Assembly: GCA_944381935.1 (NCBI GenBank) | Contig: CALWMN010000020.1 | Location: forward strand, 1 to 48,099 | Direction: 5' to 3' | Length of the DNA: 48,099 bases | From: an uncultured Mediterraneibacter sp. | Lineage (GTDB): Bacteria > Bacillota > Clostridia > Lachnospirales > Lachnospiraceae | Shown here: positions 32,336 through 40,069 of the stretch, piece by piece | How positions within the stretch are numbered: position 1 is the stretch's first letter | How the letters are laid out: each line of letters starts with the position of its first letter | Made by a program: the position numbers and the translations under genes | The notes under the pieces: model-generated | Databases searched by the model: none | The model's input: the letters and a program-made list of their open reading frames with translations, nothing else | Told to the model about the DNA's origin: nothing

Positions 32336-33416
32336 CAGCTACTTTAAAAATCCAAAGGATGTCCCCATCCTGCTTGAGAAAATTGAGAGGAACACAAAAC
32401 TGACAGGACCGGTCTGCCTGATGGAGATCTGCGGCACGCACACTATGGCGATCGCGAGAAGCGGAATCAAGAGTATTCTCCCGGATAACGTAACGCTTTT
32501 GTCCGGCCCGGGATGCCCTGTCTGCGTCACCCCTGCCAGTATGATCGATATGATCCTGGATCTTTCACAGAGACCCGGCTTCCTGATCGCCAGCTACGGC
32601 GACCTTCTCAGAGTCCCCGGCTCTGTCCAGGGGGACAGTCTTTTAAAGCGCCGTGCGGCCGGCGGAAAGACAATGTCTGTCTACTCCCCCATCGATGCGC
32701 TTCAGATTGCAGAAAAACATCCAGATCTGGAGGTTATTTTTCTTGGAATAGGCTTCGAGACGACCGCCCCAGGCACTGCAGCGTGTATCCTGGAGGCGGC
32801 GTCCAGGGAAATCTCCAACTTTTCTGTCCTTTCCATGCTAAAAAGGACAGAACCCGCCATCCGCTCCCTTATCGAATCTCCTGATTTTGCGGTGGACGGT
32901 TTCCTGTGCCCGGGCCATGTTGCCGCTATTATCGGGGCAGACGGTTTCAAATTTCTCCCGTCGGACTATCGACTTCCGGGAGTTGTCAGCGGATTTGAGC
33001 CTGCCGACCTGCTCGGTTCAATTCTGGAGCTCACGGGCATGCTGGCACAAAAGGCCCCATCGCTGAAGAATGAATACACCAGGCTTGTGCGCCCCGGCGG
33101 GAATCCGGCTGCACTCTCGATGATCAACCGGGTTTTCATCCCCTGTCCTTCCAACTGGCGGGGACTGGGGGATATAGACGGCAGTGGATATATGATCCGC
33201 CCGGAATATGCCCGCTGGGATGCAGGGAAAAAATTTGCCCTCTCCCCTCCTGAGCCAAAAGAGATGCCCGGCTGCCGATGCGCCCAGGTCATCCGCGGTG
33301 TGCTGCCTCCTTCCGGATGTCCGCTGTTTCGCAAGGTCTGCTCTCCGGACAACCCGGTAGGTCCCTGTATGGTGTCCGGGGAGGGGGCATGCTCCGCTGC
33401 CTGGCAGTATGAATGA
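32325..33416 (+). CDS. hypD: Hydrogenase maturation protein HypD
   Basis: A 363-residue iron-sulfur scaffold on which Fe(CN)2CO is assembled with HypC. The invariant segments are LMEICGTHTMAIARSGI (Cys about 36), LSGPGCPVCVTP (about 61-72), IASYGDLLRVPGS and FLGIGFETTAPGTA; the C-terminal cluster cysteines are in PGCRCAQVIRG, SGCPLFRKVC and GPCMVSGEGAC. It overlaps hypC by 11 bases and is followed 33 bases later by hypE. Assignment is secure. Confidence 0.97.
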   Translation: MLCDSYFKNPKDVPILLEKIERNTKLTGPVCLMEICGTHTMAIARSGIKSILPDNVTLLSGPGCPVCVTPASMIDMILDLSQRPGFLIASYGDLLRVPGSVQGDSLLKRRAAGGKTMSVYSPIDALQIAEKHPDLEVIFLGIGFETTAPGTAACILEAASREISNFSVLSMLKRTEPAIRSLIESPDFAVDGFLCPGHVAAIIGADGFKFLPSDYRLPGVVSGFEPADLLGSILELTGMLAQKAPSLKNEYTRLVRPGGNPAALSMINRVFIPCPSNWRGLGDIDGSGYMIRPEYARWDAGKKFALSPPEPKEMPGCRCAQVIRGVLPPSGCPLFRKVCSPDNPVGPCMVSGEGACSAAWQYE

Positions 33417-33449
33417 TACAGCAGAAACAATAAGAACGAGGTGACTGAA

Positions 33450-34460
33450 ATGGATGAGAGAATTACACTTGACTACGGAAGCGGCGGGATCAAAACGTCT
33501 GAACTGATTGAATCCCTTCTGGTGCCCGCCTTTGACAACCCGGAGCTTTCCCGGCTCGGAGACGGTGCTGTATTGGAAGGAAATGAAAAGCTGGTTTTTT
33601 CTACTGACAGTTTCGTCGTGTCCCCCTGGAAATTTCCCGGAGGAGATATCGGAAAGCTGGCGGTCTGCGGGACCGTCAACGACCTGTGTATGGCAGGCGG
33701 GACTCCAAAATACTTAAGCCTTTCTTTCCTTCTGGAGGAGGGGTTCCCCATCCCGGACCTAAAAAGCATTGTCTCATCCATAGCTGAGGAAGCGGAGAAA
33801 GCCGGGGTGCTGGTCGTTACAGGCGATACGAAGGTAGTAGAAGCCGGAAAAGGAGACTCTGTCTATATCAATACAGCCGGCATCGGGTTCCAGCGCGCCG
33901 CGCTTCCCGGGAAGGAGGCAATCCGGCCGGGCGATGCCGTGATCGTCAGCGGCAGCATCGGATGCCACGGTGCCGCTGTTATGATGGCACGCTCCGGCAT
34001 ACCGGGAGCAGAGTCTCCCCTCCTCTCCGACTGCCGGCCGCTCCATCTTGTCTCTGCCGCAGCCCTTGACGCCGCTTTGCCCTCCTCCGTCCGCATCCTG
34101 CGGGATCCCACAAGGGGAGGGGTTGCCACTGCATTGAACGAATTTACGGAGGGACTGCCTTTCTCCATTGAGCTGGACGAAACTGCCCTTCCTATAGACC
34201 CGGCAGTAGAAGCTGCCTGCGACATGCTTGGCCTTGATCCGCTCTACTGTGCCTGTGAAGGGCGTATGCTGGCAGTCTGTGACCCCAAAAGCACGGAAAG
34301 AATACTCTCTGCAATCCGGGATGTACCGGGCGGTGAACACGCCGTACAAATCGGCACAGTTACAGACGACATGCCCGGGAAAGTCCTTCTTCGGACCACT
34401 ATCGGGGGAAGGCGCATCCTTTCAAAGTTAAACGGTATACAGCTTCCGCGCATATGCTGA
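33450..34460 (+). CDS. hypE: Hydrogenase maturation protein HypE
   Basis: A 336-residue AIR-synthetase-like ATPase that dehydrates the HypF-derived thiocarboxamide to thiocyanate on its own C-terminal cysteine. It starts ITLDYGSGGIKTSELI, shows the nucleotide-binding GDGAVLE, CGTVNDLCMAGG and VVTGDTKVV, and ends in PRIC, the reactive terminal cysteine. The ATG at 33450 is preferred to the GTG at 33441, which lies within the AGGTGA ribosome binding site. It is the last hyp gene; no GC-rich terminator follows, only the AT-rich palindrome GTTGTTAAAACAAC at 34488-34501. Confidence 0.96.
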   Translation: MDERITLDYGSGGIKTSELIESLLVPAFDNPELSRLGDGAVLEGNEKLVFSTDSFVVSPWKFPGGDIGKLAVCGTVNDLCMAGGTPKYLSLSFLLEEGFPIPDLKSIVSSIAEEAEKAGVLVVTGDTKVVEAGKGDSVYINTAGIGFQRAALPGKEAIRPGDAVIVSGSIGCHGAAVMMARSGIPGAESPLLSDCRPLHLVSAAALDAALPSSVRILRDPTRGGVATALNEFTEGLPFSIELDETALPIDPAVEAACDMLGLDPLYCACEGRMLAVCDPKSTERILSAIRDVPGGEHAVQIGTVTDDMPGKVLLRTTIGGRRILSKLNGIQLPRIC

Positions 34461-34576
34461 CAGTTAGGGGGCATCTTTTTCCTTTTTGTTGTTAAAACAA
34501 CGAAATTGTTCTTTGTTATATAGTACAATAGTTCGTGTAAAAGAGAAATTTATCAGGAAAAAGAAAGGAAAGTGCA

Positions 34577-35242
34577 ATGATAAGAAAAATTATACAGATT
34601 GATGAAGAAAAATGTAACGGATGCGGACTTTGTGCATCCGCCTGTCATGAAGGGGCAATCGGTATGGTAAACGGAAAAGCGAAGCTTCTCAGGGACGATT
34701 ACTGCGATGGACTCGGAGACTGCCTCCCGGCATGCCCCACCGGAGCTATCACGTTCATTGAACGGGAGGCTGCCGCCTATGACGCCGCCGCCGTAAAAAA
34801 ACATATGTCAGAAAGAGCGGGAAAAGTACCTGGGAATAATTCACCTAAGTCCCCGGCTGACGCCTTTTCCCCGGTCCGCTCACGCCTTGATAACTGGCCG
34901 GTGCAGATCAAGCTTGCTCCTGTAAGCGCCCCCTGTTTTGAAAATGCCTCCCTGCTTATAGCGGCGGACTGTACTGCCTATGCCTACGCTGCCTTTCATG
35001 AGGATTTCATGAAGGGGAAGGTCACTCTGATTGGCTGCCCGAAACTCGACGGTATCGATTACTCAGAAAAGCTGACGGAAATCATCCGCCAGAACAACAT
35101 CAAAAACGTTACCATCATCCGCATGGAAGTGCCATGCTGCGGAGGCCTGGAATTTGCCGCCAAGAAGGCGCTTCAGGACAGCGGGAAATTCATCCCGTGG
35201 CAGGTTGTGACGATCTCCATTGACGGGCAGATTCTCGACTGA
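34577..35242 (+). CDS. Iron-sulfur protein with N-terminal ferredoxin domain, unknown function
   Basis: A 221-residue protein conserved in clostridia. The N-terminus has a standard [4Fe-4S] motif CNGCGLCASACHEGA (about 14-28) and a second motif CDGLGDCLPACPTGA (about 43-57) in which the second cysteine is replaced by leucine, so three cysteines remain. A low-complexity linker (80-115) leads to a C-terminal domain with IAADCTAYAYAAFHEDFM, TLIGCPKLDGID and IRMEVPCCGGLEFAAK, whose cysteines may bind another centre. AGGAAAAAGAAAGGAAAG precedes the start. It follows the hyp operon by 116 bases, possibly with its own promoter, and converges on the flavodiiron gene. A redox role is likely; no specific function can be given. 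Confidence 0.85.
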   Translation: MIRKIIQIDEEKCNGCGLCASACHEGAIGMVNGKAKLLRDDYCDGLGDCLPACPTGAITFIEREAAAYDAAAVKKHMSERAGKVPGNNSPKSPADAFSPVRSRLDNWPVQIKLAPVSAPCFENASLLIAADCTAYAYAAFHEDFMKGKVTLIGCPKLDGIDYSEKLTEIIRQNNIKNVTIIRMEVPCCGGLEFAAKKALQDSGKFIPWQVVTISIDGQILD

Positions 35243-35266
35243 GGATTTCTCTATACGGCAAAAGAT

Positions 35267-35316
35267 CAGACCGGCATGGGGACGCCGGACAAAGCCAGCG
35301 TCCCCATGCCGGTCTG
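35267..35316. terminator. Strong bidirectional hairpin between convergent genes
   Basis: Two perfect 19-base inverted arms (35267-35285 and 35298-35316) with a 12-base loop. The arms contain CATGGGGACGC, sharing TGGGGACG with the repeat at 14677-14719. It likely terminates both the iron-sulfur protein gene and the flavodiiron gene; the flanks are not strongly T-rich, so it may also be a REP-like element. Confidence 0.75.
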
Positions 35317-35334
35317 TATTCATCTGTGAAAGGA

Positions 35335-37869
35335 TCATCCCATCACTTCCGCATAGGAAGCATGTCTCTCGAGATCCTGCGTCAGTTTCGCCATCCGGGA
35401 TAAGTCCCCGATCAGGATCACGCCGCACAGTCTGTTATTCAGGAAGTAGTATTTATAATACTGCCCCTTTCCCATATCCTGAAATTCCACAGTCTTATAG
35501 AGAAGATTCGGGTTCTTCCCGTTGTCACCTGCCGCAAACAGCGCTGTATTCATGCCGTGGAAGGTAAGCGCAGCTGCCACAGGCTGATATTCCAGTGCTT
35601 CACCTGCTGCATTTGCCCCTGCCACTTTGCCCTGGTCCACTGCCTCGGGCCAGATCGCGTAATTTGCCCCCTGGTACTGTGCACAGTCGCCACATGCATA
35701 CACACCTGAGAGATTTGTCTCCATCCGGGCATTGACCACTACGCCCCGCTCTGTCTCGATGCCCATATGGCCTGCAAGACCTGCATTTGCGCGCACACCC
35801 GCGGAGACAATGACCAGTTCTGCCGGAAGTACCTCTCCGCCTGCAAGGCGCACGCCCGTCACATGATCTGTGCCTTCAACAGCCTCTACATTCACGCCGG
35901 TACGGATCTCGACCCCGCTTTTTCCGGCCATATTTTTGAGCAGCTCGGCTGAACCTGCGTCAAGCTGGCGTCCCATGAGTACCGGAGCCACCTCCAGTAC
36001 TTTTACATCGAGACCTCCCTTTTTCAGCTCCCATGCCGCTTCAAGCCCAAGCACACCGCCGCCGATCACTACGGCTTTCTTCGCCCTTTCCATCAGCTTC
36101 TCCACTTTCTCTACGTCCGCAAGCCTGCGGATCGCGATCACTTCCGGAAGGTCGCTGCCCTCCATCGGCGGGATGAAACATTCACTGCCCAGTGCATAAA
36201 TCAGCTTTGTGAAATGTACCTTCGTCCCGTCGTCCAGAATAACCTCTCTCGCCTTCATATCGACATCTGTCACAGTCTTTCCCAGCATCTGATACACCTT
36301 GTTCTTTTCATACCAGTCTGGATCCTCTATTGCAATCTGATCGGCACTCAGTCCCGCCACAATAGACTTTGTCAGCATCGGGCGGTTATATGCGGGATAA
36401 GCTTCATTAGAGATCATGATAACCGTGCCGGTCTTATCCCGTTCCCGTATCGCTTTTGCCGCATTGAACCCGGCGGCTCCGTTTCCGAGGATCACATAAT
36501 ATTCCTCTGTATTATTTACAAATCCGGTTTCTTCTACCTCTACAGGGACAAAGTTTTCTTTTCCCACGCCGCATACCGGGCAGATCTCCAGGGAAGAATC
36601 GAAGATCTCACCGCATACGAGGCATTTCACAAGGCTTCTCGCTCCCTTCTTCTTCGGCTTCACAGGCTCTTTATCCAGGACTCTGCATCCAAACTGGTAC
36701 CCATACTCATAGGCGCTTACCAGATCAGCCTCTGACGGCTTGAACCTTACCCGGAAGCCGTCACAGACTTTCATCCTGAGCTGTTTTAATCTCTGCGTAA
36801 TGTTGGGGACTCCCTCGCCGCTCCAGCCATAGCTTCCAAATGCGCCCGCATGCTTTCCTCCATGAGTCGCAGGAAACATCCCAAGCGTCAGATCCCAGAT
36901 CGGTTTTAATGCTTCGCCCACAATCGTTGGAGTTCCCAGCAGGATGCCGTCTGCGAAGAGAAGCTCTTCATTCACTTTCGCTGCGTCAGCCTCCACCATA
37001 TCGTAAGTGCGCACGTCAATATCACCGCTGTCCTGCACGCCCTGTGCTATCTTCTCTGCCAGTGTCTTTGTATACCCATACGCGCTCACATATGGCATAA
37101 TGACTGTCTTCTTCGGATTCGGGTTCACAAGGGTGGACCACTCCCTGTACTGCTTCATGACCTCCTTGATCCGCTCTCCCACGAGTACCGGTCCATGTCC
37201 TGTACACACCATGCTGATATCCATATTTTCAACACGGTCAAGCGCCTTAAGCATAAACGGCTTAAAGGGTCCGATGATGCAGTCATAATAATATTTCAGT
37301 GCCTTCTGGTAATCCTCTTCCTTTTTAATTTCCGTAGAAACCACCTCCGGAAGGCAATAATGGGAACCGAAGGAATCACAGGTTACCAGGATCTGTTCCT
37401 CCTCTATAAAGGTATACATTGTATCGGGCCAGTGGAGGTTTGGCACATGCATAAAGTGAAGTGTCCTGTCCCCGATTTTCATCTCCTGGTCATCGCGCAC
37501 TGCGATGCTGACGAAATCTCGGTTTACAATCTCTTTGAGGAAACCGATCGCGCATCCTGTCGCCAGGATCTTCATCTGCGGGCTGTAATCCAGAAGCTTC
37601 TCCACACTGCCTGCATGATCCGGCTCCGTGTGGCTCACGACGAGATAGTCAATCCTGGTCACATCAATGACCTCTTTCATTTTTTCCAGGTACTCGTCAA
37701 AGAATTTTGCCTTTGCCGTCTCAAACAGAATGGTCTTGCCTCCTGTTTTCATCACATAGGAATTGTAGGTGGTCCCAAATTCCGTGTACATAATGATATC
37801 AAAGACTCTGAGCTTATCGTCAATGATTCCTGTCCAATAAAAATTCTCACGTAGTTTCACACTTTTCAT
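35335..37869 (-). CDS. Class F flavodiiron protein: flavodiiron core, rubredoxin and NADH:rubredoxin oxidoreductase in one chain
   Basis: An 844-residue soluble fusion that can reduce O2 to water (and possibly NO) directly with NAD(P)H. The diiron ligands are in the lactamase-like domain: His80, Glu82, Asp84 (HTEPDHAG), His146, Asp165 and His225. A flavodoxin domain (about 253-400) binds FMN. A short rubredoxin follows: CLVC (416-419) and CPVC (430-433), only ten residues apart. The rest (about 455-844) is a FAD/NAD oxidoreductase with LGNGAAGFNAAKAIRE, VVIGGGVLGLEAA and GVYACGDCAQY. Similar class F proteins are known in Clostridioides. The ATG at 37869 is chosen because GGAGG lies nine bases upstream. 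It is likely a defence against traces of oxygen. Confidence 0.95.
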   Translation of the reverse strand: MKSVKLRENFYWTGIIDDKLRVFDIIMYTEFGTTYNSYVMKTGGKTILFETAKAKFFDEYLEKMKEVIDVTRIDYLVVSHTEPDHAGSVEKLLDYSPQMKILATGCAIGFLKEIVNRDFVSIAVRDDQEMKIGDRTLHFMHVPNLHWPDTMYTFIEEEQILVTCDSFGSHYCLPEVVSTEIKKEEDYQKALKYYYDCIIGPFKPFMLKALDRVENMDISMVCTGHGPVLVGERIKEVMKQYREWSTLVNPNPKKTVIMPYVSAYGYTKTLAEKIAQGVQDSGDIDVRTYDMVEADAAKVNEELLFADGILLGTPTIVGEALKPIWDLTLGMFPATHGGKHAGAFGSYGWSGEGVPNITQRLKQLRMKVCDGFRVRFKPSEADLVSAYEYGYQFGCRVLDKEPVKPKKKGARSLVKCLVCGEIFDSSLEICPVCGVGKENFVPVEVEETGFVNNTEEYYVILGNGAAGFNAAKAIRERDKTGTVIMISNEAYPAYNRPMLTKSIVAGLSADQIAIEDPDWYEKNKVYQMLGKTVTDVDMKAREVILDDGTKVHFTKLIYALGSECFIPPMEGSDLPEVIAIRRLADVEKVEKLMERAKKAVVIGGGVLGLEAAWELKKGGLDVKVLEVAPVLMGRQLDAGSAELLKNMAGKSGVEIRTGVNVEAVEGTDHVTGVRLAGGEVLPAELVIVSAGVRANAGLAGHMGIETERGVVVNARMETNLSGVYACGDCAQYQGANYAIWPEAVDQGKVAGANAAGEALEYQPVAAALTFHGMNTALFAAGDNGKNPNLLYKTVEFQDMGKGQYYKYYFLNNRLCGVILIGDLSRMAKLTQDLERHASYAEVMG

Positions 37870-37914
37870 TTCTGTCATCCTCCATTTTTTATATTTTTTA
37901 TCTTCAGACAGAGA

Positions 37915-37968
37915 AACTGCCGCAGCAGCGAGGGTTCTTTTGCAAAAATCCCTGTTGCTGCGGCAGTT
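37915..37968. repeat. Long intercistronic hairpin upstream of the flavodiiron gene
   Basis: AACTGCCGCAGCA pairs with TGCTGCGGCAGTT, extended imperfectly to AGGG/CCCT, with a loop TTCTTTTGCAAAAAT. It lies between the stop of the 98-residue membrane protein (38000) and the flavodiiron start, both minus strand. There is no T-run, so a processing or partial-terminator role is as likely as full termination. Confidence 0.7.
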
Positions 37969-37999
37969 GTCCTATTGTCCTGTGGATCGCTGATAACTG

Positions 38000-38296
38000 T
38001 CACTGCCTTACCCTGCCTGCAAGACGGTGTTCTTCCTTTTTATCTTTCCGTTTAATGCCAAACAGAAACGTCGTCCTGTTTGCCTCTTTCAGACTCTCCT
38101 GACGATAATATTTTGCTTTGTCCATCACTTCAAAGAGCCTGATCCGCCAGGCTGCAAATCTTGATGACATCCCCGGTCTGTTCAGTTCATCCTCCAGACT
38201 GTGGCTGTCGTCATATATCTGAAATTCTGTAACAACCCAGCAGATAAGAAGAAAGGTAACAGCCAGTAAAATCGTCGCAACATATACTTCTGTCAT
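38000..38296 (-). CDS. Small single-pass membrane protein, unknown
   Basis: A 98-residue protein with one N-terminal hydrophobic segment (VYVATILLAVTFLLICWVV, about 4-22) and a charged cytoplasmic tail, including SRFAAWRIRLFEVMDKAKYYR and a basic end. I do not recognise a family. The ATG at 38296 is preferred over 38302 because AAGGAG then lies eight bases upstream. A good promoter lies just upstream. It is followed by the hairpin at 37915-37968 and the flavodiiron gene, so co-transcription with oxygen defence is possible but unproven. Confidence 0.75.
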   Translation of the reverse strand: MTEVYVATILLAVTFLLICWVVTEFQIYDDSHSLEDELNRPGMSSRFAAWRIRLFEVMDKAKYYRQESLKEANRTTFLFGIKRKDKKEEHRLAGRVRQ

Positions 38297-38327
38297 AGTC
38301 ATCTCTCCTTCCTGCTATGATACTTTA

Positions 38328-38356
38328 AGTCTAGAACTTTTCAGGAAGATAGTCAA
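38328..38356 (-). promoter_or_regulatory. Promoter of the small membrane protein gene
   Basis: TTGACT and TAGACT on the minus strand with a 17-base spacer, about 30 bases before the start at 38296. Confidence 0.65.
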
Positions 38357-38426
38357 CATTTTCAGATAATTTTGTTTCAATTTTCCATATTGCCATTATC
38401 CTTCTCATCTGATAAAAACCCGGCAC

Positions 38427-39062
38427 TCAAACTCCCACCTTTTTACACACATCCGCAAGGCAGCATTTTTCACAGTGGGGTTTCGTTCTTGCCGTACATA
38501 CATCTCTTCCATGATACACAAGACGGTGGCAGAAATCGCTCCCCTCCTCCGGAGGTATGATTTTCCACAAAGCCATCTCCACTTTTTTCGGCTCCTTGAT
38601 CTGGTCCACAAGACCGATCCGGTTTACCAGACGTATGCAGTGCGTATCTGTCACAATCGCAGGCTTCCCAAACACATCTCCCATGATAAGATTTGCACTT
38701 TTGCGCCCTACTCCCGGCAGTTTCAGCAGAGCGTCAAAATCATCCGGGATTTTCCCGCCATACTCGTCGCGGATCATTTTCATGCAGGCACTAATATCTC
38801 TCGCCTTGCTCCTGCCCAGACCGCATGGACGCACGATCTCTTCTATATCATCAACATCAGCGGCTGCCAGAGAATCCACATCCGGATACTTCTCATACAG
38901 CCCTTCCACTACAACATTCACCCTTGCATCCGTGCACTGTGCCGCCAGCCTGACGCTGACGAGCAGCTTCCACGCCTGGTCATAGTCCAGAGTACATCCT
39001 GCGTCGGGATATTCCTTCTTTAATCTTTCGATCACTTCCAGCGCGCGTTGTTTCTTTGTCAT
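38427..39062 (-). CDS. nth: Endonuclease III
   Basis: A 211-residue DNA glycosylase/AP lyase for oxidised pyrimidines. The helix-hairpin-helix LPGVGRKSANLIMG holds the catalytic lysine and VTDTHCIRLVNRIG the aspartate. The C-terminal iron-sulfur loop is CTARTKPHCEKCCLADVC; the spacing is C-x7-C-x2-C-x5-C, one residue longer than the usual C-x6. AAGGTGATA precedes the ATG. The start overlaps the stop of the upstream membrane-protein gene by four bases, so the two are translationally coupled. Assignment is secure. Confidence 0.95.
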   Translation of the reverse strand: MTKKQRALEVIERLKKEYPDAGCTLDYDQAWKLLVSVRLAAQCTDARVNVVVEGLYEKYPDVDSLAAADVDDIEEIVRPCGLGRSKARDISACMKMIRDEYGGKIPDDFDALLKLPGVGRKSANLIMGDVFGKPAIVTDTHCIRLVNRIGLVDQIKEPKKVEMALWKIIPPEEGSDFCHRLVYHGRDVCTARTKPHCEKCCLADVCKKVGV

Positions 39063-40051
39063 TTGTTATCACCTTCATCCGTATTTTTATTCTCTCCCGA
39101 CAGCAGCTTAAGTTCCTCCACCGCCTCTTTAAATTTTCTGGAAACTGCGGTAGGATTTCTCCTCAGCTGGCTTGCTGCGTGTAGAAAACTTTTATCGGTT
39201 CCCGCTCCTGTTTTCTGGAGTTCCCGCAGAATACTGCTTTTGATCTCGGCAAGCTCTTCACGCCTTTCTCCACCGAGCAGCTTATCTACTTTAGACGGAA
39301 GCTCCTCTCTGAGAAGGAAGTCCGCCCTGAAGGACAGCTCCTCAAGTATTTTTCTCTGCATCTCGCGCCTTTGCCGGATCCCTTCAAGGAGTATCGCCTT
39401 TCGCCCGGACACAGCATGATGGAAGTCTTCTGACCTCTTCCGGTAATCCTGCGCAGCTTCTGTAACTGTTATCTTAAGCCTGTCCTGTATCTTTCTGATC
39501 TGCCGCTTGCTATCTTCAAGCTGGATAAGGACATGTTTCATATCCATTGCCTCATTGAAGGACTGGGTGAAGTCCACAGCCGCTGCGGCAGTCAAAATCA
39601 CCGCAGCATACTCTGTAAGGCGCAGAGGGATGTCAAGTACGATCCTTTCCACCGGAATATGGACCACCTTGGTCATCAGCACTGAGAAAAGTCCCCAGCA
39701 CAGCGATGCCGGCAGGCAGATATATCCGTTTAAATTGTATTTTACATTGCTGTAATCCCAATATCTGACATGGAAAAGCCTTTCCATCGCTGCTCCTGTA
39801 AAATACTCAAGAACTGTCGCGGCAAGCATCCCCAGCAGGAAAATCAATATAATATTTTTTCTCACCGGTATGGTTGCGATCAGGACGGCCACGGCTCCGG
39901 AGCCATAAAGCGGAAGCACAGGCCCATGCATGAAACCGCGGTTGACCCATCTGCGCTCCTTCACAGAAACATAGCAGCTCTCCCATATCCACCCGACAAA
40001 ACTGTACAGGAAGAAAAAAAGAATCCATTGTGAAAGATAGTACGACTGCAT
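39059..40051 (-). CDS. CmpB-type putative ABC transporter permease-like membrane protein
   Basis: A 330-residue protein with about five membrane segments in the first 160 residues. FLYSFVGWIWESCYVSVKERRWVNRGFMHGP near the N-terminus (positions 14-44) and YWDYSN with GYICLPASLCWG are characteristic of the family called ABC_trans_CmpB; transport has not been shown for most members. The C-terminal half is hydrophilic and helical, probably a coiled coil (about 170-320), rich in Arg, Glu and Lys, with KEAVEELKLLSGE at the end. It overlaps nth by four bases and follows the gene at 40070 by 18 bases. Confidence 0.87.
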   Translation of the reverse strand: MQSYYLSQWILFFFLYSFVGWIWESCYVSVKERRWVNRGFMHGPVLPLYGSGAVAVLIATIPVRKNIILIFLLGMLAATVLEYFTGAAMERLFHVRYWDYSNVKYNLNGYICLPASLCWGLFSVLMTKVVHIPVERIVLDIPLRLTEYAAVILTAAAAVDFTQSFNEAMDMKHVLIQLEDSKRQIRKIQDRLKITVTEAAQDYRKRSEDFHHAVSGRKAILLEGIRQRREMQRKILEELSFRADFLLREELPSKVDKLLGGERREELAEIKSSILRELQKTGAGTDKSFLHAASQLRRNPTAVSRKFKEAVEELKLLSGENKNTDEGDNK

Positions 40052-40069
40052 ATTTTCCCCCTTGTCCCG

